DNA from: Alphaproteobacteria bacterium
Lineage (GTDB): Bacteria > Pseudomonadota > Alphaproteobacteria > UBA828
DNA: 19,354 nucleotides
NCBI GenBank assembly: GCA_022826345.1
Contig: JAJDVB010000091.1
Location: 1-19,354 of the forward strand
Reading direction: 5' to 3'
In this document: positions 1-7,188 of the stretch, one piece after another
Layout of the letters: each line of letters begins with the position of its first letter
How positions within the stretch are numbered: the first letter of the stretch is position 1
Made by a program: the position numbers and the translations under genes
Notes under the pieces: model-generated
Database searches by the model: none
What the model was told of the DNA's origin: nothing
The model's input: only the letters and a program-made list of their open reading frames with translations

Positions 1-285
1 CCCGACGAACCAGCGGAACAGCAGGTTGTAGTCCAGCTGCTCCATCAGCTGGCGCTCCGAACGGATGGTGAAAAACGCCTGCAGCAGAAGCGCCCGCAAC
101 AGCTTCTCAGGCGCGATCGAGGGCCGGCCCGTCTTCGAATAAAGCCGCTCGAAGTCCGGCGACAGAACAACCAGCGCCTCGTCCACCAGCGCCCGGATCG
201 GCCGCAAGGGACGATCCTGAGGAACCCGCGCCTCCAAATCCACGTAACTGAACAGACTGCCGCTGTGCGCGTCCGTGCCACGCAT
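1..285 (-). CDS. IS5-type transposase, N-terminal part (runs off left edge)
   Basis: Ninety-five codons are visible from an ATG at 285 to the window edge, with no stop. The translation contains LFSYVDLEARVP, GRPSIAPEKLLRALLLQAF, SERQLMEQLDYNLLFRWFVG. This is the InsH/DUF772-type N-terminal domain of IS5-family transposases, which precedes the DDE catalytic core. The core itself lies outside the window. A purine-rich GAGGGTGAG sits just before the start. The transposase reads in the same direction as the catabolic cluster, so cluster transcripts could run into it. IS5 versus IS1182 assignment rests on memory of the motif. Whether the element is intact beyond the edge cannot be seen. A GTG at 290 opens another frame here, which is a shadow. 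Confidence 0.85.
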   Translation of the reverse strand, partial: MRGTDAHSGSLFSYVDLEARVPQDRPLRPIRALVDEALVVLSPDFERLYSKTGRPSIAPEKLLRALLLQAFFTIRSERQLMEQLDYNLLFRWFVG

Positions 286-340
286 CTCACCCTCGCCCCG
301 ATTCGCTACCCAATCAGCGAATCACGCCAATTCCACCAAC

Positions 341-370
341 GCCAGGAGTTTTACAGCAGCCTGCTAAATC
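341..370. repeat. putative terminal end of the IS5-type element
   Basis: The sequence GGAGTTTTACAGCAGCCTGC lies about 60-80 bases upstream of the transposase start. It includes the short palindrome AGCAG-C-CTGCT at 355-365. Ends resembling (G)GAGTTTTTCAGCAGCCTGCTAA are familiar from IS5/IS1182-type elements, which is recalled family knowledge. The other end is outside the window, so neither the inverted repeat nor a target duplication can be verified. The rest of 286-350 is the untranslated leader of the transposase, in which I see nothing else. Confidence 0.4.
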
Positions 371-542
371 TTTGATTCGAAGTGCTGGTGGGCACGTTGT
401 CCCTGAACAGACCTCCAGCTGCAGCTTCTTCGACCAGCGCCAGTGCACAATCTCTCCACCGCAGAACAAGTGGCCCGCATGCGTTCATCTCCGCCGCGTT
501 CCCTCGGCGCTGGCCGTCGATGGGGGCTGCAGCGCCTGTCAC
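351..542 (-). pseudogene. possible stump of a cluster gene cut by the IS
   Basis: A 63-codon reading frame starts with GTG at 542, overlapping the M20 gene's TGA as GTGA. This is the same junction used by four other gene pairs in this cluster. It ends at a TAA (351-353) that lies inside the presumed IS end. The roughly 57 residues before the IS contain LRWRDCALALVEEAAAGGLF, which could be an amphipathic helix. I do not recognise the product. It could be the start of a further cluster gene truncated by IS insertion, or a chance frame. If it is chance, 366-538 is simply an unassigned spacer that appears less GC-rich than its surroundings. Confidence 0.25.
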
Positions 543-1972
543 CCGAACGCGTCGCCTCGTTCGCGGCGCTGAGCGATATGGCGGAACGGCGCGTAGTGCG
601 CGGCGGTCTGCCGTCCGAGGCGCTTGAAGCAGCGCTCCCAGGCCACCAGCCCGTCGCGGAAGCTCGACAGACGGAAATACTCGTTGGGCGCGTGGAAGTC
701 CTCGTCCCCCGTCGAAAACGAGAGGAACACCGTCTCGATTCCCAGCTCGGTGCGGAAGATGCCGCCGATGGGGATCGACCCCCCCATGCGCACGCGTAAG
801 GGACGCGCGCCCCGCACCTCCTCCAGCACGTCCTCGACGACGGCGAGCGCCGGGTGGTCCTCGCGCACGCGTGCCGGCGGCATGCCGATCCCGTCATCCG
901 CGAACGCGAGCCGGGCGCCTGAAGGCACGTGCCGTTCGCAATGGCTTTCCAGCAATGCCCGGACGCGCGCGGGCGTCTGATCCGGCACCAGCCGGCAGGT
1001 GACCTTGGCGCTCGCCCGGTGGGGGATCACCGTCTTGACGCCGGGACCCTGGTAGCCGCTTCCCAGGCCGTTCACGTCGAGCGTGGAGCGGAGCCACTGG
1101 CGCTCCAGTGTCGTGTAGCCGGGCTCGCCGACCGGGGAAGCCGCACCCACGGCAGCGAGATAGGCCGCCTCGTCGAATGGAATGGCCGCCATCGCCTCGC
1201 GCTCGGCATTCGTGGGCGGGCGAACGTCCTCGTAGAAGCCGGCGATGGCGACGCCGCCAGTCTCATCGTGGAAGCTCGCGACGAGACGGGCGAGCACGTG
1301 CGCGGCGTTGGCCACGGTGCCGCCGTAGCGGCCGGAATGCAGATCCTTGGCGGCGGTGGTCAGCGAGAGATTGAGGGAGACGACGCCGCGATTCGCGACG
1401 TTCACGGTCACGAGGTCGGGCCGCCACTGTGCGCCGTCCGCAGAAAGGACGACGTCGGCCTTCAGCCGGCCGCAATGTTCGCGCACGCTGGCCGCGAGAT
1501 GGGCGCTCCCCATCTCCTCCTCCCCTTCGATGACAAACTTGAGGTTGACGGGCAGGCTCCCGCATGTCCGCAGGAAGGCTTCCGCCACGCAGATCGGGAT
1601 GATCATCGGCCCCTTGTCGTCCGAGACGCCGCGGCCGTAGAGCCGGCCGTCCCGCACCTCCGGCTCGAAGGGCGGGCTCGCCCAGTTCTCCAGCGGGTCC
1701 GGCGGTTGCACGTCGTAATGGCCGTAGACGAGCACCGTCGGCGCGTCCCCGGCGTGCATCCAGTCGCCGCACACCAAGGGGTGACCCTCCGTGGGCAGGA
1801 TCGCCACGTTCTCGAGGCCGGCGCTTTCCATCCGGGCCGCGACGAACCGCGCGGCCTCCTCGATCGACCCGGCGTAGGCCGGGTCGGTGCTGATGCTGGG
1901 GATGCGGACGAAGGCGTGGAGTTCGTCGAGGAAGCGCTCGACGTTGGTTTCGAGAAATCCCTCCGGCGTCAC
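539..1972 (-). CDS. M20-family metallopeptidase (dipeptidase-like)
   Basis: The product is 477 aa, the usual size of M20 dipeptidase-like proteins (CNDP/PepV/ArgE-DapE superfamily). These are cytosolic two-metal hydrolases that cleave dipeptides, N-acyl- or N-carbamoyl-type amide bonds. Visible motifs are VYGHYDVQP (metal His near 85), SDDKGP (bridging Asp near 118), EGEEEMGS (catalytic and metal Glu near 152-153), SADG (Asp near 179) and DEDFHAPNEYF (His near 427). The lid/dimerisation domain lies between the last two. No signal peptide is seen. The GTG start overlaps the SDR stop (GTGA), implying translational coupling. The same frame stays open upstream to 2410, but that part only shadows the SDR gene. 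The substrate is unknown. Next to amidase and hydantoinase genes, an amide or N-carbamoyl compound is as plausible as a dipeptide. Confidence 0.9.
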   Translation of the reverse strand: MTPEGFLETNVERFLDELHAFVRIPSISTDPAYAGSIEEAARFVAARMESAGLENVAILPTEGHPLVCGDWMHAGDAPTVLVYGHYDVQPPDPLENWASPPFEPEVRDGRLYGRGVSDDKGPMIIPICVAEAFLRTCGSLPVNLKFVIEGEEEMGSAHLAASVREHCGRLKADVVLSADGAQWRPDLVTVNVANRGVVSLNLSLTTAAKDLHSGRYGGTVANAAHVLARLVASFHDETGGVAIAGFYEDVRPPTNAEREAMAAIPFDEAAYLAAVGAASPVGEPGYTTLERQWLRSTLDVNGLGSGYQGPGVKTVIPHRASAKVTCRLVPDQTPARVRALLESHCERHVPSGARLAFADDGIGMPPARVREDHPALAVVEDVLEEVRGARPLRVRMGGSIPIGGIFRTELGIETVFLSFSTGDEDFHAPNEYFRLSSFRDGLVAWERCFKRLGRQTAAHYAPFRHIAQRRERGDAFG

Positions 1973-2736
1973 AGCCTGCCGCCGTCGACCGCGAGAGTCT
2001 GGCCGGTGATCCAGCCGGACTGCTCGGACGCGAAAAAGAGGACGGCATGCGCGATGTCGTCCGCCGAGCCGAGCCGCCGCGTCGCCATGCTCTCGACCAG
2101 CGCGGCCTGGCCTTCGGCTCCCATCGCCTCCCACTGCAGCTCCGTCATCGGGTTGGACCTGACGAAGCCGGGGGCGACGCTGTTGACGGTGATACCGCGC
2201 GGCCCCAGCTCGAAGGCGAGCTGGCGGGTGAGGCCGATCTGCCCCGCCTTCGCTGCGGCGTAGGCCTGGATGCCGGTCAGGCTGAAGCGCAGGCCTGCGC
2301 CGCTGGAGATGTTGACCACGCGGCCGAAGCCCGCCGCCTTCATGCCGCCGGCGACCGCCTGCACCATGGCGAAGACGGCGGTCATGTTGACGTCGACGAT
2401 CGCCCGCCACGCGTCTTCGTTGACCGTTTCGAGCGGCTGTCCGGTCTGGCCCACGACCCCGCCGGCGTTGTTGACGAGGATGTCGACAGCGCCACGCCGC
2501 GCCTCGACCTCACCGACATAATCGCGCACGGCGGCGCGGTCCGTGACGTCAAGCTGGCCGACCGTCAGCCGGCCGCCGTCGGGAGCCTCACGCGCGGTGA
2601 TGGAGAGCGCCTCCTCGTTGATGTCGCAGCCCCAGACACACGCGCCGCGGGCGGCAAAGGCATGGGCGATGGCGCGGCCGAACCCGTGCCCTGCACCGGT
2701 CACGATCACGGTTCTGTCTCGGAACGAGCCTTCCAT
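1969..2736 (-). CDS. SDR-family NAD(P)-dependent oxidoreductase
   Basis: This is a 255-aa classical short-chain dehydrogenase/reductase. It has the cofactor motif TGAGHGFG (residues 13-20), NNAG (89-92), catalytic Ser near 144-145, and the YAAAK motif with Tyr159 and Lys163. The C-terminal GWITGQTLAVDGG is typical of FabG-like enzymes. Asp38 after the second beta strand favours NAD(H), which is an inference. The length is normal for the family. A strong GGAGGTGA lies in the end of the preceding gene, which stops 4 nt upstream. The enzyme is cytosolic and probably oxidises or reduces an alcohol/ketone intermediate of the pathway. Specificity cannot be deduced. Confidence 0.93.
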   Translation of the reverse strand: MEGSFRDRTVIVTGAGHGFGRAIAHAFAARGACVWGCDINEEALSITAREAPDGGRLTVGQLDVTDRAAVRDYVGEVEARRGAVDILVNNAGGVVGQTGQPLETVNEDAWRAIVDVNMTAVFAMVQAVAGGMKAAGFGRVVNISSGAGLRFSLTGIQAYAAAKAGQIGLTRQLAFELGPRGITVNSVAPGFVRSNPMTELQWEAMGAEGQAALVESMATRRLGSADDIAHAVLFFASEQSGWITGQTLAVDGGRL

Positions 2737-2740
2737 CGCG

Positions 2741-3760
2741 TCACTTCACCTCCGCCGCAAGCTCGTCGATGTTGGCGCGGTCGAGCGGGCGGCGGCCGTC
2801 CTCGATCTCGTGGATCATGGCGACAAGGCGCGCGAGCAGCGGCGTCTCGATCCGACGCTGCGCAGCCTCGCGGACGACGGCGCCGATCATCGGCTCCACC
2901 TCCGTCGGCCGCTTGCGGACGGCGAGATCGCGCCAGACCCCGCTGTGCGATTTCGCCGAGCCCCGGTTGTGCGCCACCATGGCCGCCATCGAGCGCTCGG
3001 CGAGCGCCGGGTCCGCACCGGGCGCGAAGGCCGCCGGATCGAAGCCGTTGAAGCCTTTGGGCGCAATGCCGTTCGCGCGCGTCACGCGCATGACCTCCTC
3101 GCCGAGCGCGGGGTAAAGCGAGCGATGCGCGGGGTGCGCCAGCGCGTCGGCAATCGACTCGTTACCGAGCGCGGTCGCGAACAGCAGGGCGCCGTAACCG
3201 AGCTTGCCCCAGAGGTAGCCCCAGATGTTCGCGCTCGCCTGGGCGTCCGGCTCGAAATCGCGGAACACGTCGAGGAGGGCGCGGAGGCGCGGTGTGATCT
3301 CCCCGTCGAGCTCGCCCAGCACGAGGGCTCCGCGGCCGCCAAAGTGAATGCGGCCGGGCTCCAGGTAATCGGCGCCGAAGTTGACGAAGCAGCCGACCAC
3401 GCGCTCCGGCCCCAGCACCGCCGCCATCGCAGGCTCGTTGAGCCCGTTCTGCACGGAGACGGCGCAGCCGTTATCGGCGAGGAAGGGCGCGAGGCTCTGC
3501 ACGGCGGCCTCGGTGTGCTGGCCTTTGACGCAGAGAAGCGCGCGGTCGTAGCGGCCGCTCAAGGTGGCGGGCGTTTCCGCGGGCGAGGCAACGCGGAACG
3601 CGTCCACCGGCCCCTCGATCGCGAGCCCCATCGTCGCGATCGCGCGGACATGGTCCTCCACGATGTCGACGAACGCGACCTCGTGGCCGGCGCGAACGAG
3701 ATAGGCGCCGATGGTGCCGCCGATGGCGCCGGCTCCCCAGACGAGCAGCGGCGCCGTCAC
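2741..3760 (-). CDS. ketopantoate reductase (PanE/ApbA)-family oxidoreductase
   Basis: The product is 339 aa, longer than typical PanE (about 300). The N-terminal Rossmann motif WGAGAIGGTIGAYL (8-21) binds NADP(H). Family-conserved elements are CVKG (78-80), QNGLNEP (104-110), WGKLGYG with the presumed catalytic Lys near 186, and SHSGVWRDLAVRKRPTEVE with the substrate-side Glu near 287. The GTG start at 3760 overlaps the creatininase-family stop by GTGA. An open extension to 3811 overlaps the upstream gene and lacks support. True ketopantoate reductase makes pantoate for CoA. The HSGVWRDLAVRKRPTE block and the catabolic neighbours point instead to reduction or oxidation of another 2-oxo/2-hydroxy acid. 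The reaction is therefore unassigned. Confidence 0.88.
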   Translation of the reverse strand: MTAPLLVWGAGAIGGTIGAYLVRAGHEVAFVDIVEDHVRAIATMGLAIEGPVDAFRVASPAETPATLSGRYDRALLCVKGQHTEAAVQSLAPFLADNGCAVSVQNGLNEPAMAAVLGPERVVGCFVNFGADYLEPGRIHFGGRGALVLGELDGEITPRLRALLDVFRDFEPDAQASANIWGYLWGKLGYGALLFATALGNESIADALAHPAHRSLYPALGEEVMRVTRANGIAPKGFNGFDPAAFAPGADPALAERSMAAMVAHNRGSAKSHSGVWRDLAVRKRPTEVEPMIGAVVREAAQRRIETPLLARLVAMIHEIEDGRRPLDRANIDELAAEVK

Positions 3761-4458
3761 GACCAGGGGCCATCGAGGAGCGCCCGCGTCTCCTCCACGG
3801 CGGTCTGCCACAGGGCCATCATCTCGTCGTCGGTTTTCTGGTAGACCCCGCCCATGTTGCCGTCGCCGATGTACGCGCGGATCTCGGCGGGGTTCATCAG
3901 CATCATGCGGGGGATATCGACCATGTCCTTGGCGCCCGCGGGCGCGGCGGCGCCGGCCAGCCGCGTCCAGGGGAAGTTCTCCATCCAGGAGGCATGGCTC
4001 GCGGCGGGGTCGATCTCCTGCACCTTCTTCCAGGTCTCGGGCGCGTTGTACCAGTTGTGGAACCTGACCGTGACGCCCGTGTTCTCGCTCATCCAGTCCT
4101 GCGCGAGCGAGGCGACCGGCGCGTTGCCGCCGTGGCCGTTGACCACCATGATGCGGCGGAAGCCGGCCCGCTTGAGGGAATCGAAGACGTCGCGGAACAC
4201 CGCGATCAGGGTCTCCGGCCGCATGGAAATAGTGCCGGGGTAGCCCTTGAAGTAGGGCGTGATGCCGTAGTTCACCGGCGGAAACACGGGCACGCCGAGC
4301 GGCTCGGCGGCGTCGACCGCCACCCGCTCGGAGAGGATGCAGTCCACCATCAGGCTGAGCTGCGCGTGCTGCTCGGTGCTGCCGAGGGGGACCACGGCGC
4401 GGTCGTCCCGCTCGAGGTAGGCCTCGACCTGCATCCAGTTCATGTCCCTGATGCGCAT
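3757..4458 (-). CDS. creatininase-family amidohydrolase
   Basis: The 233-aa protein belongs to the creatininase/MftE-like metal-dependent fold. Members open cyclic amides (creatinine) or cleave formamide/peptide bonds. Visible features are PLGSTEQHAQ (Glu29-x-His31 metal ligands) with Asp39 a little further on, PPVNYGITPYF, the signature VNGHGGN (107-112), and HASWMEN (155-161), which replaces the more usual HAGxxET motif. It is slightly short for the family (about 240-260), but both ends look complete. The ATG at 4458 was chosen because the domain begins there and a GAGAAGGG stretch precedes it. The frame stays open to 4617 but overlaps the previous gene's end. A 121-nt gap with a hairpin separates it from the binding-protein gene. 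The substrate is not determinable; a creatinine role is not claimed. Confidence 0.88.
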   Translation of the reverse strand: MRIRDMNWMQVEAYLERDDRAVVPLGSTEQHAQLSLMVDCILSERVAVDAAEPLGVPVFPPVNYGITPYFKGYPGTISMRPETLIAVFRDVFDSLKRAGFRRIMVVNGHGGNAPVASLAQDWMSENTGVTVRFHNWYNAPETWKKVQEIDPAASHASWMENFPWTRLAGAAAPAGAKDMVDIPRMMLMNPAEIRAYIGDGNMGGVYQKTDDEMMALWQTAVEETRALLDGPWS

Positions 4459-4533
4459 GGGCCTGCCCTTCTCGCCCTGCCGGTGCGTGCGGCGCGGGAA
4501 ACTCCCGTTCCGTCCCTGCAGGTCGCGGACGGT

Positions 4534-4559
4534 GCGGGGCGCCCCGGAGGACGCCCCGC
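4534..4559 (-). other. GC-only hairpin in the gap after the binding-protein gene
   Basis: A perfect 8-bp inverted repeat, GCGGGGCG and CGCCCCGC, is separated by 10 nt. It lies about 20-45 nt downstream of the binding-protein stop. No T-tract follows on the minus strand, so a classical intrinsic terminator is unlikely. It could protect the 3' end of the upstream transcript segment or partly attenuate expression of the last four genes. Confidence 0.4.
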
Positions 4560-4579
4560 CACGCGACGAACGTCCGCTA

Positions 4580-6097
4580 CTAGCAGCCGGACATGTCGAC
4601 GTGCTCCAGGTCGACACGGCCGAGCGGGCTCTGGAAGAAGCCCTTCACGCAGGAGCGCGCAATGTTGCGGAAGGGGCTGTTGTAAAGGCTGTAGAGGACC
4701 TCGTTGTCGTTGGCGATCATTTGCAGCGCCGCATAGAGCGCGCTGCGCTCTTCGAAGTCCTGCTCGACCCGCGCCTGCTTGACCAGCTCTGTCACCTCCG
4801 GCGGCGACGTCCAGTTGCTGAAGAAGTTGCGGTTGTCGTCCCCGATCAGGGTGAACGCCGTCTTCTGGTCCGGGTCGATGATGTCGTTGGTCCAGTAGAC
4901 GGTGCCGAGCTCGTAGTCGCCCTCGATCAGGAAATTGATCCATTGGCTGGGATCGACCTTCCGGATGTCGATGGTGATGCCGACCCCCGCGAGCTGCTGC
5001 TGGAGCAACACGGATATCTGCTCGTCGACCCGGTTGCCCGCCTGGATCGTGAGCCCGAGCGTCGTCCCGGTTGCGCCCTCGGCTTCCAGCATGGCCCTGG
5101 CCTCCTCCGGATCGTAGGCGGGCAGCGGTGCATCGCCGTCATGGTGCATCATGCCGGCCGAGAGGAACGTGTTGGCCGGCGTGGCGTAACCGAAGGTCAC
5201 CACGTCGATGATGGCCTGCGAATCGATGGCCAACCTGATCGCCTTGCGGACATTGAGGTTATCCAGCGGCGGTGCGGCGTGGTTGGGCAGCAGATGATCG
5301 GTCTTGCTGGACGGATCGAGGATCATCTGGATGTCAGGATTGGCCTCAAGCTCCGCGATGCGGTTGAAGGGAACGAACAGGGCCGCATCCAGCTCGCCGG
5401 CCTGCACCTTGAGGATGCGCGTGTTGTCCTCCGAGACGACGTGCCACTCGACCCGATCGACCAGCGGCAAGCCTTCCTCCCAGTAATGCGGATTGCGCTC
5501 GAGGACGATGACCTCACCGCGCCGCCACTCCTTGAGTCGGAAGGCGCCGGCGCCGACCGGGTTGCTGCCGAACTCTTCACCCCGTTCTTCGACTACCTTT
5601 TGCGGCAGGATCGAAGCCGGGAACATGGCGAGAATCGACAGGAACGGCGCCGATGGCTCCTTGAGCGTGAACGCGACTGTGCGGTCGTCCGGCGTCTCGA
5701 CCGCGGCGATGTTCTGGTAGAGCGCCGCCTGGGTCGCAAGCTCGTGGTCGCGCGCGCGCTCGATGCTGAACTTCGCATCCTGCGCGGTGACCGGCGATCC
5801 GTCGGAGAACATGGCCTCGCGTAAATGGAACGTGTAGGTCAGGCCGTCCTCGGAGATCTCCCAGTGTGTGGCCAGATCGGGCTCGATGTCGTCGGCGTGC
5901 TTGGTCGCACGGACCAGGTACGCGTTGATGTTGTTCATGGTCCAGATGTCGAGGTTCTCGATCGTCAGCGGCGGATCGAGCGCCTTGGCATCGGCCTCCC
6001 TGCCGAGCCGGAACACGCCCTCGGCGAGCGCCGCCTCGACCATGAACCCCGTCGCCAGCATGAACGCGACGAGGAAGTGTATGGGTCTACCCACCAT
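4580..6097 (-). CDS. Dpp/Opp-type ABC transporter substrate-binding protein (SBP family 5)
   Basis: The 505-aa periplasmic binding protein has a Sec signal peptide (about 1-25, hydrophobic core then ALA|EG). No lipobox cysteine is present, so it should be a soluble periplasmic receptor. The family-5 pattern is clear: LDPPLTIENLD, EPDLATHWEISEDGLTYTFHLRE, FSDGSPVTAQDAKFSIERA (the family signature), GAGAFRLKEW, and NVRKAIRLAIDSQAI. The C-terminal lobe includes GVGITIDIRKVD. The length is typical. A strong GGGAGGAG precedes the ATG. The frame stays open upstream to 7024, but that only shadows the ATPase gene. It follows the DppF-like ATPase with a 62-nt gap, so the receptor gene is last in its transporter module. 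Ligands of this family include peptides, opines, nickel chelates and glutathione. The ligand here is unknown. Confidence 0.93.
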   Translation of the reverse strand: MVGRPIHFLVAFMLATGFMVEAALAEGVFRLGREADAKALDPPLTIENLDIWTMNNINAYLVRATKHADDIEPDLATHWEISEDGLTYTFHLREAMFSDGSPVTAQDAKFSIERARDHELATQAALYQNIAAVETPDDRTVAFTLKEPSAPFLSILAMFPASILPQKVVEERGEEFGSNPVGAGAFRLKEWRRGEVIVLERNPHYWEEGLPLVDRVEWHVVSEDNTRILKVQAGELDAALFVPFNRIAELEANPDIQMILDPSSKTDHLLPNHAAPPLDNLNVRKAIRLAIDSQAIIDVVTFGYATPANTFLSAGMMHHDGDAPLPAYDPEEARAMLEAEGATGTTLGLTIQAGNRVDEQISVLLQQQLAGVGITIDIRKVDPSQWINFLIEGDYELGTVYWTNDIIDPDQKTAFTLIGDDNRNFFSNWTSPPEVTELVKQARVEQDFEERSALYAALQMIANDNEVLYSLYNSPFRNIARSCVKGFFQSPLGRVDLEHVDMSGC

Positions 6098-6159
6098 TTT
6101 CTCCTCCCTTCTCTCCTGGTTCTTCTTGGCTCGGTGCAGCGGCTCCTGCGCCGAAAACG

Positions 6160-7188
6160 CTACCGGACGCCCGGCGACGAGGCAATGACATGATCTTGCG
6201 CAACCGCGCCGTCGCCGTAGAGGTGGCAGCGCACATCGACCGCGCCGAGGGAGCGCAGCGTGGGAACGGTGCCGTTCCGGCAGACGTCCATTGCCCTGCC
6301 GCAGCGCGGATGGAAGGCGCAGCCCCTCGGCACGTCGATCGGGCTCGGCGGCTCGCCCGCGAGCAGCGCTTCGCCGAGGCGCGCGTCGGGCGCCATCTTG
6401 GGGATCGCGTCGATCAGAGACACCGTGTAGGGGTGCCTGGGCGCGGCGAAGATCTCCTCCGTCGGCCCCAGCTCGACGATGCGCCCGAGGTACATGACCG
6501 CGACTCGCTGGCAGAGGTGGCGGACCACGGCGAGGTCGTGGGAAATGAACATCATGGTCAGGTGCAGCTCCCGCTGCAGCTCCATCAGCAGGTTGAGCAC
6601 CTGGGCCTGGATCGAGACGTCGAGCGCCGAGACAGACTCGTCCGCGACGATCAGCTCCGGCTCGACCGCGAGTGCCCGCGCGATGCCGACGCGCTGGCAC
6701 TGGCCGCCGCTGAGCGCCGACGGCCGGCGGTCGATCAGCTCCGGCTGAAGCCCGACCTGGACAAGCAGCTCGGCGATCCGCCCGCTCATCTCCGCCGGCG
6801 GGCACAGCCTGTGCACCTCCAGCACCTCCCGCAGCGTTCGCCCGACGTTGTAGAGGGGGTTCAGCGAGGAGTGCGGCTCCTGAAAGACCATTTGCGCGCG
6901 GCGGTGAAAGGCCTTGAGCCGTTCGCCCCTGAGCGCCGTGACATCCTTGCCGTCGAAGCGGATGGCCCCCCGGGTGGCCGGGATGAGCCGCAGCGCGGCG
7001 CGGCCCAGCGTGGTCTTGCCGCATCCGCTCTCCCCCACCAGGCCCAGGGTCTCGCCGCGTCTGAGAACGAGACTCACGCCGTCGACCGCGCGCACCGTCC
7101 GCCGCCGGCGCTTCGACACCAGCCCACCGAGCCCGAGCGGCAGCGGAAAATGGACGTCGAGATCGTCGATCTCGAGAAGGGCGCTCAC
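6160..7188 (-). CDS. Dpp/Opp-type ABC transporter ATP-binding protein (DppF/OppF-like)
   Basis: This 342-aa ABC ATPase is one of two energising the Dpp-type importer at the inner membrane. Motifs are Walker A GESGCGKTT (52-60), Q-loop FQEPHSSLNP (102-111), signature LSGGQCQR (159-166), Walker B LIVADES (179-185) and H-loop His217. The C-terminal oligopeptide-transporter domain shows HPYTVSLIDAIP and the cysteine-containing GCAFHPRCGRAMDVC. Walker B is followed by Ser where Pro is usual (DESVSALD). Glu184 is present, so hydrolysis should be intact. The GTG start overlaps the DppD-like stop by GTGA. The frame remains open upstream to 8208 only as a shadow of that gene. Confidence 0.94.
   Translation of the reverse strand: MSALLEIDDLDVHFPLPLGLGGLVSKRRRRTVRAVDGVSLVLRRGETLGLVGESGCGKTTLGRAALRLIPATRGAIRFDGKDVTALRGERLKAFHRRAQMVFQEPHSSLNPLYNVGRTLREVLEVHRLCPPAEMSGRIAELLVQVGLQPELIDRRPSALSGGQCQRVGIARALAVEPELIVADESVSALDVSIQAQVLNLLMELQRELHLTMMFISHDLAVVRHLCQRVAVMYLGRIVELGPTEEIFAAPRHPYTVSLIDAIPKMAPDARLGEALLAGEPPSPIDVPRGCAFHPRCGRAMDVCRNGTVPTLRSLGAVDVRCHLYGDGAVAQDHVIASSPGVR

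Noticed and set aside
286..538. CRISPR, tRNA or attachment site beside the IS
   Set aside because: No repeated units, cloverleaf or tRNA 3' end could be found. Only the IS end palindrome and a short restriction-like palindrome (AGCTGCAGCT at 417-426) are visible.
929..2263. A 444-codon plus-strand reading frame opposite the M20 and SDR genes
   Set aside because: It lacks any family motif and is Arg/Ala/His-rich. It is a mirror frame of well-supported minus-strand genes, as is common in GC-rich DNA. The same holds for 2543-3844, 4442-5824, 9280-10236, 14554-15828 and 16112-17248 on the plus strand.
1973..2410. N-terminal extension of the M20 frame
   Set aside because: The added residues are Arg/Gly-rich shadow of the SDR gene. 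The GTG at 1972, with GTGA overlap, fits the family start. Similar extensions at 6098-7024 and 7189-8208 were rejected for the same reason.
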